Shown: positions 1 to 8,157 of the stretch, piece after piece
Position numbering within the stretch: the first letter of the stretch is position 1
How the letters are laid out: each line of letters opens with the position of its first letter
Assembly (NCBI GenBank): GCA_903892045.1
Contig: CAITGX010000069.1
Location: forward strand, 1-36,566
Direction: 5' to 3'
Length of the DNA: 36,566 nucleotides
DNA from: an uncultured Planctomycetota bacterium
GTDB taxonomy: Bacteria > Planctomycetota > UBA1135 > GCA-002686595
Notes under the pieces: generated by a model
The model's input: only the letters and a program-made list of their open reading frames with translations
What the model was told of the DNA's origin: nothing
The model's database searches: none
Translations under genes and position numbers: made by a program

Positions 1-212
1 CCCGCAACCCGCGCGGGCGAGTAGGTCCGCCCGTCTCCAACGCGCCCGCACCACCGCCCCCGCGGGCCTCAAACGGCTCGCCAGCCCGACAAAGGAGCCC
101 GAGCCGAGCTCGGGAGGCCGCTTGACGGATGCGCCCGCGGCGGCAAACCTCCCTTGCACGCTCGACGACGGCCGCCTCCCGCGGAAGTCATCCGCTTGGA
201 GTTCCTATCCGC
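1..212 (+). repeat. IS91-like terminal repeat, copy 1 (cut by window edge)
   Basis: First of seven copies of a long terminal repeat that, in the most complete copies, follows an IS91-family transposase 3' end. It starts at the window edge inside the repeat and ends with TTGGAGTTCCTATCCGC at 212. Two hairpins are visible: CCCGAGC/GCTCGGG at 98-104/108-114, and a subterminal GCGGA/TCCGC stem (181-185/191-195) about 17 bases from the end. Beyond 212 the sequence differs from every other copy, so 212 is taken as the element end. The position next to a transposase 3' end and the subterminal hairpin fit an oriIS end; that identity is inferred. Confidence 0.8.
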
Positions 213-224
213 CCGGAACCTCAC

Positions 225-581
225 ATGAACCGCTCCAGACCGATCCACCTCGCCGCCCGCCTGCTCCTCGCCTGCCCCCTCGGACAGGAGCTCCCCTCAC
301 TCGCACCCACGCCGGTCGAGGTCGCGCCGGCGGGCCAGAACCGCGACATGGGGGCGCCCAGCTTCGCCCCGGCCGAGCTCGGCGACGGGGTGCCGTTGCC
401 CGAGCGGGTCGAGGTCCGCGCCGGCGAGCGCGGCGACACGCTCGCGTCGCGCGAGAGCGAGGACCCGTACTTCCTGGGTTTCGCGGGGGGCCGCCACTAC
501 CCCGCCGCCGACGAGCGCCTCGACCCCGAGCTCGTCGCCAGCGCGCTGCAGGCCCGGTCCGAGGGCCGCGGCGAGACCTAA
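225..581 (+). pseudogene. N-terminal part of subtilisin-family exoprotease, cut off by a frameshift
   Basis: Encodes about 118 residues: a basic N-terminus with a short hydrophobic stretch (LAARLLLACPLG), taken as a weak signal peptide, then an acidic propeptide-like segment. A GGAA at 216 precedes the ATG at 225, so the ribosome site survives although the IS91-like end stops only 12 bases upstream and has displaced the native promoter. The frame runs into TAA at 579-581. Dropping one A there gives E-T-Y-G-F-V-M-F-S-R-R, running directly into the protease frame. This is therefore the 5' part of the next entry, not a separate gene. The extra base could be a mutation or a sequencing error. Confidence 0.7.
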
Positions 582-588
582 CGGTTTC

Positions 589-3500
589 GTGATGTTCTCC
601 CGGCGCATGACGCCCGAGCGGGGTGCCGCGCTGGAGGCGCTCGGCTGCCGCCTGCTGCAGTTCCACCCCCACTACTGCCTGAAGGCCGCGCTGCCCGTCG
701 ACCGGCTCGACGAGATCGAGGCGCTCGACTTCGTGCGCTGGGTCGGCCAGCCGCGCCTCGAGCAGAAGCTCCACCCGCAGCTCGCGCTCGCGCCGGTCGG
801 GGACGACGGGCGGATCGAGCTCTACGTCGACCTGTACGAGAGCGACCTCGGCGCCGACTCGACCTCCGAGCCCGCGGCGACGGCGTGGGTCAACGACGCG
901 GGCGCGCTGCGCCCGATCGAGGACGAGAGCGTGCTCCCGCGACGCTGGCAGAGCCGCGGTCCGGCGCAGCGGGCGCTCGACGCGCTCGGTGTCGAGGTCG
1001 TCGAGTACGTGCCCGAGGTCCGGGCCTTCCGCGTGCGCGCGCTGCCCGGGCAGGTCGCCGGCCTCGCCGCGCTCGACCGCGTGCAGTTCATCGAGCCCGA
1101 CGTCCCGGCGCGCCTGATGCACGACGAGTCGACGCCGATGATCGGCGCCGACGCCTCGCGCCTTTCCTTCCCCGGCAACTCGAGCGGCACCAACGCCGTC
1201 GCGATGGCGGACAGCGGCGTCGACGCCTCGCACTGGGGCCTGGGGATCGCGGGCTTCGGCTGGGACTTCACCCCCGCCGGCAATCCGTGGCTCGACGGGT
1301 GCGAGCACGGCTCGCACGTGATGGGCACGCTGCTCGGCGACGGCTCCGGGAGCTTCTGGGCGAGCCACAAGGGCGTCGCGCCCGGCTTGGCGCGCGGCGG
1401 CAGCGCGACCCGCGCCTACGTCGCTCGCATCTTCGACAACGGCTGCAACTCCTCCGGCACGGCCAACTCGACGATCTTCTCTGTCAATCGCACGAGCCTG
1501 TGGGACGGCTCCGGCAACACGTCGAAGCCGCAGCTCTCGACCAACTCCTGGGGCTCGCAGGGCACAGGCTGGGTCGGCACGGAGGTCAACGCGCGCGCCG
1601 TCGACTTCGAGGTCTGGAACTACGACCAGCTCTACCTGTTCGCCGCCGGCAACCAGGGCTCGGGCACGATGACCGTCGTGCAGCAGGGAACCGCGAAGAA
1701 CGCGCTCACCGTCGGCAACATCATCGATTTCTACGCCAACTACGGCTTCCCCAACACGATCGCGTTCGACTCCAGCCGCGGTCCCTGCGGCGACGGCCGG
1801 TGGAAGCCCAACGTCGTCGCCCCGGGCGACCTGATCACGTCGATCGACGCCAACTCGACCAACGGCTACAAGGCCCTGGCGGGCACGAGCATGGCGACGC
1901 CGCACGTCGCCGGTCTCGCCGCGCAGGTCACCGACGCGTTCGCGTGGATGCGCTACCAGCCGGCCGCCGTGATGGCGACCCTGATGTCGAGCGCCGAGTC
2001 CAAGGGCGGCGTCGCGCTGACCAACTCCACCGACGCGGTGCTCGACACCTACGGCGCCGGCAAGGTCTCGGCCCACAAGGCGCTGCTCGGCAGCTCCGAG
2101 TACTGGATCAACAACTGGATCTTCAACGCGACCTGGTTCGCGGGCTGGACCTTCGGCGACTTCGCCGTCCCGCCGAACTGCAAGCGCATCACGGTCTGCT
2201 TCACCTACGTCGAGCCCGAGGCCTCGGCCGGCGCCTCGCAGGCGCTGATCAACGACTGGGACCTGTACCTCGATGACCCGACGAACGGCATCGATCCCAA
2301 CGGCAACAGCGGCGAGTGGTTCGCGCAGCAGAGCGCTCTCGACAACGTCGAGATCCGCTCGCTCGACAACCCGGTCGCCGGGACCTGGCGCTGGAAGGCG
2401 TGGCCGCGGTCGGTCAACTTCCTGAGCTCGGTGAAGGCCAGCGTCACGGTCACCTACGAGATGGTGACGGCCTCGGCGCAGCCGTCGATCGACGTCTGGA
2501 CCAACGCCACGTACCTGCAGCCCAACCAGCTCGTCGACGTGTTCGCGACCGTGAACAACGCTCACGGGCTCGCCTCGGGCGCCTCGCTCGAGAGCAGCTC
2601 CTCGGGCGACACGCTGCAGCTCGTGCAGGGCCAGCTCGTCGACGGTCCCTACACCGAGCACATCGACAACCCCGCCGGCGGGCGCAAGGTGGCGATCGGC
2701 GACATCCCGCCCGGCGGCTCGCGCACGGTGTACTGGCGCACGAGTTGGGCGAGCGAGGGCGTCAAGACCTTCGGCTCGTACCTCGACCTCGACAACGTGG
2801 CCTGGCTGTTCGACTCGGTCAGCGTCACCGTCGACGGCACGCCGCCGCCCCACCCGTCGATCTCGTCGACCTCGCACACGCCGGGCGTGTGGTCGAGCGA
2901 CAACACGATCGACTTCACGTGGGTGCAGAACCCCGACAACGTCTCGGGCCTCGCCGGCTACGCGTCGCTGATCTCGTCGAACGGCATCCCGCTCGATCCG
3001 GGCCCGTCGATCAACCTCGGTCCGGTGAGCGCCGGGACCTGGACCGTGCCGAGCAGCGCCGCGGGGATCTACCTCTCGCTGCGCCCGTTCGACAACGCCG
3101 GCAACGCCTCGGCGAACGGCTATGCGTGGGGCCCGGCGTACCTCGTCGACGCGGTCACGCCCGGCACGCCCGGCCCGATCACGTCGTCGTCGCACGTCGC
3201 CGGAGTCGCGAACTGCAACACGACCGTCGCGCTCTCGTGGACGCCCGCGGTCGACCTGCACTCCGGGATCGCCGGGTACATCGGGGTGTGGGACGGCTCG
3301 CCGTCGACCATCCCCAGCGGCGCCGCGAACCTGGGCGCGGTGTCGAGCCTCGTGCAGAACATCGGCTCGAGCAACGCACCGCGCTGGTTCCACCTGCGCG
3401 CCCGCGACAACGCCGGGAATCTCGGCTTCACGGCGCACTTCGGGCCCGTGTACGCCAACGCCAACAGCGTCTCGACCTACTGCACGGGCAAGACCAACTC

Positions 3501-3882
3501 GCTCGGCTGCGTGCCGTCGATCGGCACGAACGGCGTGCAGCCCGACAAGTCGAACGGCAACTTCACGGTCACGTGCTCGAACGTGCTCAACCAGAAGTCC
3601 GGACTCCTGTTCTGGAGCCTCGGATCCTCGGCGACCCCGTTCCAGGGCGGCACCAAGTGCGTCTCGAGCCCGACCCTGCGCACGTCGACGATCTCCAGCG
3701 GCGGAGCGGCGACCGGCAACTCGTGCACGGGCACCTACGCCTTCACGTTCACGACGGCGTACATGAACGCGCAGGGCATCGTGCCCGGCCAGACGCTGTA
3801 CGCGCAGTGGTGGATGCGCGACCCGGCGAGCTCGTTCTCGACCGGCCTCTCCAACGGCCTGCGTTTCACCGTCTGCGACTGA
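589..3882 (+). CDS. Subtilisin-family (S8) serine protease with Fn3-like modules and shared C-terminal domain
   Basis: Secreted S8 endopeptidase, 1097 residues in this frame. Residues 1-190 look like an inhibitor/propeptide region. The catalytic triad is Asp208 (MADSGVD), His240 (EHGSHVMG) and Ser434 (GTSMATPHVAG), with the oxyanion Asn probably in the AAGNQGS stretch. A jelly-roll or P-domain-like region follows (about 500-630), then two beta-sandwich modules with DNAGN motifs (about 760-960). The C-terminal domain starts at residue 964 (YCTGKTNSLGC) and ends RFTVCD; the same domain ends the proteins at 5575-6570 and 32635-34887. The signal peptide lies in the frame before the frameshift at about 580, so GTG589/ATG592 is not the true start. 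Unless the lesion is an artefact, the product would stay in the cytoplasm. Confidence 0.88.
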   Translation: MMFSRRMTPERGAALEALGCRLLQFHPHYCLKAALPVDRLDEIEALDFVRWVGQPRLEQKLHPQLALAPVGDDGRIELYVDLYESDLGADSTSEPAATAWVNDAGALRPIEDESVLPRRWQSRGPAQRALDALGVEVVEYVPEVRAFRVRALPGQVAGLAALDRVQFIEPDVPARLMHDESTPMIGADASRLSFPGNSSGTNAVAMADSGVDASHWGLGIAGFGWDFTPAGNPWLDGCEHGSHVMGTLLGDGSGSFWASHKGVAPGLARGGSATRAYVARIFDNGCNSSGTANSTIFSVNRTSLWDGSGNTSKPQLSTNSWGSQGTGWVGTEVNARAVDFEVWNYDQLYLFAAGNQGSGTMTVVQQGTAKNALTVGNIIDFYANYGFPNTIAFDSSRGPCGDGRWKPNVVAPGDLITSIDANSTNGYKALAGTSMATPHVAGLAAQVTDAFAWMRYQPAAVMATLMSSAESKGGVALTNSTDAVLDTYGAGKVSAHKALLGSSEYWINNWIFNATWFAGWTFGDFAVPPNCKRITVCFTYVEPEASAGASQALINDWDLYLDDPTNGIDPNGNSGEWFAQQSALDNVEIRSLDNPVAGTWRWKAWPRSVNFLSSVKASVTVTYEMVTASAQPSIDVWTNATYLQPNQLVDVFATVNNAHGLASGASLESSSSGDTLQLVQGQLVDGPYTEHIDNPAGGRKVAIGDIPPGGSRTVYWRTSWASEGVKTFGSYLDLDNVAWLFDSVSVTVDGTPPPHPSISSTSHTPGVWSSDNTIDFTWVQNPDNVSGLAGYASLISSNGIPLDPGPSINLGPVSAGTWTVPSSAAGIYLSLRPFDNAGNASANGYAWGPAYLVDAVTPGTPGPITSSSHVAGVANCNTTVALSWTPAVDLHSGIAGYIGVWDGSPSTIPSGAANLGAVSSLVQNIGSSNAPRWFHLRARDNAGNLGFTAHFGPVYANANSVSTYCTGKTNSLGCVPSIGTNGVQPDKSNGNFTVTCSNVLNQKSGLLFWSLGSSATPFQGGTKCVSSPTLRTSTISSGGAATGNSCTGTYAFTFTTAYMNAQGIVPGQTLYAQWWMRDPASSFSTGLSNGLRFTVCD

Positions 3883-3908
3883 TCGCTCGCACGGTCGATG
3901 ACTGCGAA

Positions 3909-3944
3909 GCAGCCCCCGCGGCCCGAGAGGGTCGTGGGGGCTGC
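3909..3944. terminator. Bidirectional intrinsic terminator-like hairpin
   Basis: Perfect 9-bp stem GCAGCCCCC (3909-3917) / GGGGGCTGC (3936-3944) with an 18-base loop, followed by AACTTT. It lies between the convergent protease gene and the HIT remnant and could stop both transcripts. Confidence 0.6.
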
Positions 3945-3981
3945 AACTTTCCCGGAGAGCCGTCTCCCGGCCTCGCGCGCG

Positions 3982-4165
3982 TCAGCCGAGGCTCGCGAGC
4001 GCCTTGCGCAGCGTCTCGGCGTGCGCGTCGAGCACGTCGGCCGGCAGGCCCTGCTGCTGGCGCCGGAAGTCCATGTCGTCGGGATGATCGAGCGGCAGGA
4101 GGTGCAGGTGGCAGTGCGGCACCTCGAGCCCGATGATCGAGAGCCTATCCGCCGCATCCACTGCA
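3982..4165 (-). pseudogene. HIT-family protein, 3' remnant
   Basis: The reverse strand encodes about 60 residues ending at TGA 3982-3984. They contain the histidine-triad signature in the form EVPHCHLHLLPLD, preceded by RLSIIG as in HIT nucleotide hydrolases (Hint/Fhit-type AMP-lysine or dinucleotide hydrolases). The N-terminal half of the fold is missing because the frame runs into the decayed IS91 end at about 4165. A gene broken on its 5' side by the element is the simplest reading. The exact boundary is uncertain by about 20 bases. Confidence 0.65.
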
Positions 4166-4435
4166 CCTACCTGCGGCCCGCCCGCTCACGCGAACATCGC
4201 GACTTCGCCTGAGTCGGCGCTCTCCTCACCGTCGAGCCATTCCCTCGACCGCAAACGACGCGAGCGAGCAAGCCCGGTCGTATCCAGCGCGCCTCGCACG
4301 GCTCGCCAGCCCGCCGCCGAGGGCTGATCTGGCCCCTATTGGCGAGGTGACGGATCTGCCAGCCGCGGTAAACCTCCCTCTCGCGGTCGACGACGGCCGC
4401 CTCCCGCGGAAGTCATCCGCTTGGAGTTCCTATTT
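4166..4435 (+). repeat. IS91-like transposase tail plus terminal repeat, copy 2 (diverged)
   Basis: Begins with a degenerate transposase C-terminus (R-E-H-R-D-F-A-stop, ending 4212, against S-P-E-Q-F-D-F-A-stop in the better copies). It continues with diverged repeat sequence and ends TTGGAGTTCCTAT at 4421-4433. The subterminal GCGGA/TCCGC hairpin is kept. The inner hairpin is present with a different sequence (GGGC...GCCC around TGATCT). This is an old copy in the same orientation as all the others. It joins a truncated HIT gene on its left to a lipoprotein lacking its native start on its right. Confidence 0.7.
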
Positions 4436-4936
4436 GCCTTCGACCTGCTCGCGCTCGCCGCCTGCTCGAGCGACGCCCCCACCCCCGCCGGCACGAGCGG
4501 TGGAGCGCTCGAGAGCTTCTTCGCGCAGTCGCCGGAGGCGCAGTCCACCGCCGTGCTCGAAGGTCGCAAGTCGGCGCAGGCCGGTGCCGATTTCGTGCTC
4601 AAGGGCCGCGTGAAGGACTTCGTCAGCGGGCGCGCCGCGTTCACGCTGATCGACTCCTCGCTGCGCGCGTGCAGCGACGAGGGCGATCCGATGCAGGACT
4701 CCTGCGAGACGCCGTGGGACTACTGCTGCATTCCCGGCGAGGAGGTCGCCGCCGCCTGCGCGACGGTCGAGTTCCGCGACGCCGCGGGCGTGATCAAGCA
4801 GCCGATCGAGGGCTTCCACGGGCTCAACCACCTCGACACCGTGATCGTGCGCGGTACCGTCGAGACGGACCCGAGCGGCAACATGACGCTCGTCGCCAAG
4901 TCTTTCACCTTCACCCCGAACCCGAGCTCCAAATGA
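4421..4936 (+). CDS. Cys-rich lipoprotein with N-terminus supplied by the repeat
   Basis: 171 residues. A lipobox LALAAC places the lipidated Cys at residue 15, giving an outer-membrane or periplasmic anchored protein. The body has a Cys-rich centre (DSCETPWDYCC, then PGEEVAAAC) followed by a beta-rich end (VIVRGTVETD), perhaps an OB-like fold. The first codons (TTG start, then EFLF) are the terminal bases of the IS91-like repeat. The n-region has no Lys or Arg, unusual for a signal peptide, so the native start was probably lost. The TGA overlaps the ATG of the next gene (ATGA), indicating coupled translation with the haem-motif lipoprotein. Family not recognised; the sequence gives no enzymatic motif. 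Confidence 0.7.
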   Translation: MEFLFAFDLLALAACSSDAPTPAGTSGGALESFFAQSPEAQSTAVLEGRKSAQAGADFVLKGRVKDFVSGRAAFTLIDSSLRACSDEGDPMQDSCETPWDYCCIPGEEVAAACATVEFRDAAGVIKQPIEGFHGLNHLDTVIVRGTVETDPSGNMTLVAKSFTFTPNPSSK

Positions 4937-5526
4937 ACCCCACGAGGCCGCTCGCATCGTTCGCCCTCGCGGCGCTGTTCGTCTCTTCGTGCGGAGGCCC
5001 GTCGCAGCCGAGCGAAACCTCGATCGCAGCCGCGAAGGAAGCCGCACGCGCAGCGGCCGATCGGCTCGGGCAGGAGCTCGTCGCCGCGCTCGGGGAGGCG
5101 CTCGGCAAGGGCGGCCCCGTCGGCGCGATCGAGGTGTGCCAGCTGCGCGCGCCGCAGATCGCGGCGGACGTGGGCGCCGCCGGCAAGGTGAAGATCGGCC
5201 GCACGGCGCTGCGCGTGCGCAACCCGGCGAACGCGCCGGATGCGTGGGAACGCGCGGGCCTCGAGAGCTTCGCGCAGGCGCGGGCCGGTGGTGCCGATCT
5301 GTCGAGCTGGTCGGCCACGTCCGTCGAGGCGACCGCGGACGGGTTCCAGCTCCGCTGGCTGCGCCCGATCGTGCTGCAGCCCGCGTGCACCGTGTGCCAC
5401 GGGGAGGAGCTCGCGCCCGAGCTCGTCGCCGAACTCGCCAAGCGCTACCCGCAGGACGCCGCGACGGGCTTCAAGCCGGGCGAGCTGCGCGGCGCCTTCA
5501 CCGCGACAGTCCAGCTCGACGGCTGA
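4933..5526 (+). CDS. Tll0287/DUF3365-like lipoprotein with a c-type haem motif
   Basis: 197 residues with a lipoprotein signal (LASFALAALFVSSC, Cys20). An alpha-helical segment follows (AAKEAARAAADRLGQELVAAL), then the family-typical stretch VCQLRAPQIAADVG and RNPANAPDAWE. A single haem-c motif CTVCH lies at residues 152-156, and the domain ends GFKPGELRGAFT. Proteins of this family bind haem covalently and are thought to act as redox or haem sensors; here it would sit on a membrane facing the periplasm. It overlaps the Cys-rich lipoprotein by four bases, so the two may form a periplasmic redox pair (inference). The start at 4933 is supported by the overlap and the clean signal peptide. Confidence 0.8.
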   Translation: MNPTRPLASFALAALFVSSCGGPSQPSETSIAAAKEAARAAADRLGQELVAALGEALGKGGPVGAIEVCQLRAPQIAADVGAAGKVKIGRTALRVRNPANAPDAWERAGLESFAQARAGGADLSSWSATSVEATADGFQLRWLRPIVLQPACTVCHGEELAPELVAELAKRYPQDAATGFKPGELRGAFTATVQLDG

Positions 5527-5535
5527 TCGCGCGCC

Positions 5536-5566
5536 GGCCCGAGCTCGCGCTCGCGAGCTCAGGGCC
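5536..5566. terminator. Bidirectional terminator-like hairpin
   Basis: GAGCTCGCG (5541-5549) pairs with CGCGAGCTC (5552-5560). The stem is extended by GGCCC/GGGCC (5536-5540/5562-5566) across one unpaired A. It sits between the convergent genes ending at 5526 and 5575. There is no clear T-run on either side. Confidence 0.5.
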
Positions 5567-5574
5567 AGCGGCGG

Positions 5575-6570
5575 CTACGGGCACACCGTGAAGGAAAGGC
5601 CGTTGGAGAGGTTGGTGGCGAGCGACGCCGCGGGATCGCGGAACCACGCCTGGATCGAGACCACCTCGCCACCGGCGAAGGGCGTGCCCAGCGCACCCGG
5701 CGTCGAGCTGACGAACGCGCTCCAGTCGAGCGCGAGCGTGCCATTGCACTGGCCCGCGTTGCCGCCGCTGTTCGAGGAGTTCGAGCGCTGCGTCGGCGAC
5801 TTGACGCACAGGTAGCTGGTGCCGGTGCCCCACGGCACGGCCTGCGTGCCGTTGAGTCCGTAGAACAAGAGCCCCTGCTTCTGGCCCTCGCCGCCCTGCG
5901 CGGTCACCACGAACCCGCTCGTGGCGCCGACTCGTGCGCTGCCGGTCGACACGAGCGTGGCGTTGCAGCCGTTGGTGGTCGTGCCCGCGGTGCAGTAGGC
6001 CTGGGGCGCCGGACAGGCCGTCACGTTGTTGAACGTGAAGTTGTCCATGCCGATCGTCCCGGAGGTTTGCGTGATCTCGACGCGGTGGATGCCGGGCAGC
6101 GAGAGCGAGAGCAGCACGCCGGAGCTGACGTCCGGTGCCGTGACCGAACCGAGCAGCGAACCGTCGAGCCCGAACGCGCGCAGCGTCGCACTGCCCGGAA
6201 CGGCCAAAAGGTCGCCGCGCACGCTGACGAAGTTCGTCGTCGCGGGATTGGCCGGGTTCGCCGGATCGACGAACGTCGCATGGATCGGCTCGAGGTAGCG
6301 GAGCGCTCCCGCGGCGGTCGTGCCGCCGATGATGTTGGGAGCGCTCGGCGTCGCGGCGCCGTGGCTGATCACGGCGATGAAGGCCGCGCCCGACGAGAAG
6401 CGGACCCCGAGCGTGGCCTGATAGAGGGTCGAGAGCCGGCTGGCGACCGGAACCACCGCGCCGGGCGCGTTCCCCATCGCGGGCAGCGTGTCGAACGTCA
6501 GCACGTTCTGCGCGCGAGCGAAGGGCGTGACGAGGGTGAGCAACGCGAGGCAGGCGAGTCGAGAGATCAC
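5575..6570 (-). CDS. Secreted protein with shared planctomycete C-terminal domain
   Basis: 331 residues. The GTG start at 6570 is preceded by AGGAG eight bases upstream and opens a clear signal peptide ending FARAQ. Residues about 20-185 form a single beta-rich domain (VLTFDTLP ... GIHRVEITQTSG ... MDNFTFN), resembling carbohydrate- or surface-associated beta-sandwich domains often placed before PEP-CTERM tails; no catalytic residues are recognisable. From residue 192 the shared C-terminal domain follows (YCTAGTTTNGC, GQKQGLLFYGLNG, PWGTGTSYLCVKSP, WFRDPA, NLSNGLSFTVCP), close to that of the protein at 32635-34887. Probably exported and anchored or secreted through that tail. It is convergent with the haem-motif lipoprotein. 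Confidence 0.82.
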   Translation of the reverse strand: MISRLACLALLTLVTPFARAQNVLTFDTLPAMGNAPGAVVPVASRLSTLYQATLGVRFSSGAAFIAVISHGAATPSAPNIIGGTTAAGALRYLEPIHATFVDPANPANPATTNFVSVRGDLLAVPGSATLRAFGLDGSLLGSVTAPDVSSGVLLSLSLPGIHRVEITQTSGTIGMDNFTFNNVTACPAPQAYCTAGTTTNGCNATLVSTGSARVGATSGFVVTAQGGEGQKQGLLFYGLNGTQAVPWGTGTSYLCVKSPTQRSNSSNSGGNAGQCNGTLALDWSAFVSSTPGALGTPFAGGEVVSIQAWFRDPAASLATNLSNGLSFTVCP

Positions 6571-6656
6571 AGTGGAAACTCCTGGGTCCGGGACGCAGAG
6601 ATGATCCCACAGGAGCGCGATTCTGTCTCCCACCTCCGTCCGCCGGGCGGCACGGT

Positions 6657-6670
6657 GGGGCCTTGGCCCC
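6657..6670. terminator. Terminator-like hairpin after the SanA-like gene
   Basis: GGGGCC (6657-6662) TT GGCCCC (6665-6670) forms a short perfect stem 25 bases downstream of the sanA-like stop on the reverse strand, before the signal-peptide gene at 6570. The loop is only two bases as drawn and there is no T-run, so it is tentative. Confidence 0.35.
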
Positions 6671-6694
6671 AAGGTGGGCAGGCTCCGAACCGCC

Positions 6695-7372
6695 CTAGCC
6701 GTCGAGCGCGATGGGCGGCCCGAGAAAGCGCGGCTGCGTGCCGAGGACGTGGGCGTCGAGCACGGCGGCGGCGCGCGCGACGACCTCGCGAGCGCGCACC
6801 CTCATCCCGGAGCCGCCTCCGACAGCTTGGGCGCAGTAACCCGAGGCCTCGAGCCCGCGCGAGCGCGCGAGGAACACGGCGCGCTCGGCGTGGAAGCGCT
6901 GCGACACGATCACCAGCCTGCGCTGGCCGAACACCAGCTCGGCGCGCACGACGGAGTCGAGCGTGCGGAAGCCGGCGTAGTCGCAGTGGATGCGCTCCGC
7001 GGGAACCCCGCGCTCGACCAGCGCCGCTTTCATCGCGGTGGGCTCGTCATACTCGGCGCGGTGGTTGTCGCCGCTGACGATCAGGCGCTCGACCGCGCCC
7101 GTGCGGTAGAGCTCCGCGGCCGCGTCCATGCGCCGGCCGAAGTAGAGGTTGCGACGGCCATCGGCGAGATGCTCCGAACAGCCGAGCACGAGCGCCACGG
7201 GCGCGAGTGGAACGTCCTCGACACGCTCGTGGCAGCTCGCGGACGCGGCGTGGGCGACCCAGCGATCGCAGGCGATCAGCGCGAGAGTGGCCAGCGCGAC
7301 ACCGACGGCCGCGAGCTTCGCGAGGCGCCGCGCGCGCCCGCTCCGCGCCGTCGTGATCGCCGCGACCTGCAT
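6695..7372 (-). CDS. SanA/YdcF-like DUF218 envelope protein
   Basis: 225 residues. One N-terminal membrane helix (about 17-36, LAAVGVALATLALIAC) is followed by a DUF218 domain: ALVLGCSEHLADGRRNLYF, RRMDAAAELYRTGAVERLIVSGDN, EYDEPTAMKAALVERGVP, IHCDYAGFRTLDSVVRA, and VSQRFHAERAVFLARSRG. This matches the SanA (vancomycin-exclusion) branch, which acts in the cell envelope; its biochemical activity is not settled. The ATG (7372-7370) overlaps the TGA of the upstream mgtC-like gene by one base (TGATG), so the two are cotranslated. Confidence 0.85.
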   Translation of the reverse strand: MQVAAITTARSGRARRLAKLAAVGVALATLALIACDRWVAHAASASCHERVEDVPLAPVALVLGCSEHLADGRRNLYFGRRMDAAAELYRTGAVERLIVSGDNHRAEYDEPTAMKAALVERGVPAERIHCDYAGFRTLDSVVRAELVFGQRRLVIVSQRFHAERAVFLARSRGLEASGYCAQAVGGGSGMRVRAREVVARAAAVLDAHVLGTQPRFLGPPIALDG

Positions 7373-8094
7373 CAGTCGCCCGTCGGGGAGATCTGGAACG
7401 AGAGCACGTCCTTCCGCGCGCCGAGCTCCTCGCTCAACTGGCGCATGTGCTGCTTCTGCGTCGAGCGGATCACCATCGAGTACTCGGTGAACTGCGAGCG
7501 CGAGTCGTAGTGGTAGCTCAGGTTGGCGATCGTGAAGCCACGGGCGCTGACGAGCTGCCGCAGCTCCTCCTCGGGCACCTGCGCGCTGCGCGCGAACCGC
7601 ACGGTGAAGCGCGCGTAGATCTGCGCGGGCAGGTGCGTCTCGAGCCAGCCGAACACCGACAGCGTGCCGGGCGTGAGCACGGCTGCGATCAGCGCCGGGA
7701 TGTAGAAGCCGATGCCGACCATGATGCCGATCGCGGCGGTGATCCAGATCGAGGCGGCCGTGGTCAGCCCGCACACCGTCAGGCCATCGCGCAGGATCGC
7801 GCCGGATCCGAGGAAGCCGATGCCGGTCATGATGCCCTGCGCCATGCGCGTCGGGTCGAGCGTGAGCTTGACCGCCTCGTTGTCGGGCACCCACAGCTGC
7901 TCGAACGCCGTGAGCAGCATCAGCAGGCTCGTCGACAGGCACACCAGCGCATGGGTGCGGAACCCGGCGGGTCGACCGCGGTAGCTGCGCTCGAAGCCGA
8001 TCGCGGCGCCGACGAGCAGTGCCGCCACGAGCCGCACCGCGATCTCGCGCAGGATCTCGGGCGTGTCGATGAGGGGAGCGGCGCTGGCGATCAT
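7372..8094 (-). CDS. MgtC/SapB-family membrane protein
   Basis: About 240 residues from the ATG at 8094; a TTG at 8130 would add 12. The N-terminal half has about four to five membrane helices with the family hallmarks GAAIGFERSYRGRPAGFRTH, ALVCLSTSLLML, and GIMTGIGFLGSGAILRDG. The C-terminal cytosolic part (ARFTVRFARS ... SQFTEYSMVIRSTQ ... VLSFQISPT) looks like an ACT-type fold. In pathogens MgtC modulates F1Fo ATPase and helps growth at low Mg2+; the role in this bacterium is unknown. It forms a one-base-overlap pair with the SanA-like gene. No riboswitch-like leader is seen, since the upstream DNA is the helicase remnant. Confidence 0.85.
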   Translation of the reverse strand: MIASAAPLIDTPEILREIAVRLVAALLVGAAIGFERSYRGRPAGFRTHALVCLSTSLLMLLTAFEQLWVPDNEAVKLTLDPTRMAQGIMTGIGFLGSGAILRDGLTVCGLTTAASIWITAAIGIMVGIGFYIPALIAAVLTPGTLSVFGWLETHLPAQIYARFTVRFARSAQVPEEELRQLVSARGFTIANLSYHYDSRSQFTEYSMVIRSTQKQHMRQLSEELGARKDVLSFQISPTGD

Positions 8095-8157
8095 CGTGGC
8101 TACGCTGCGCGATGGCGCCGCGGGGATCAAGGGACGATCAAGGCGCGCGACGCTGGC

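Noticed and set aside
216-219. GAAC (known IS91 target tetranucleotide) just beyond copy 1
   Set aside because: It is four bases away from the inferred end and absent next to the other copies.
205-3438. Open frame of over 1000 codons on the reverse strand through the protease gene
   Set aside because: It mirrors the protease in GC-rich codons, its translation is Arg/Val/Ala/Asp-rich without motifs, and the forward frame has the S8 triad.
4145-4154. CCTATCCGCC next to the left edge of repeat copy 2, identical to the element's right end
   Set aside because: It codes for A-D-R in the HIT frame and the other left edges do not show it, so a target-site duplication is not supported.
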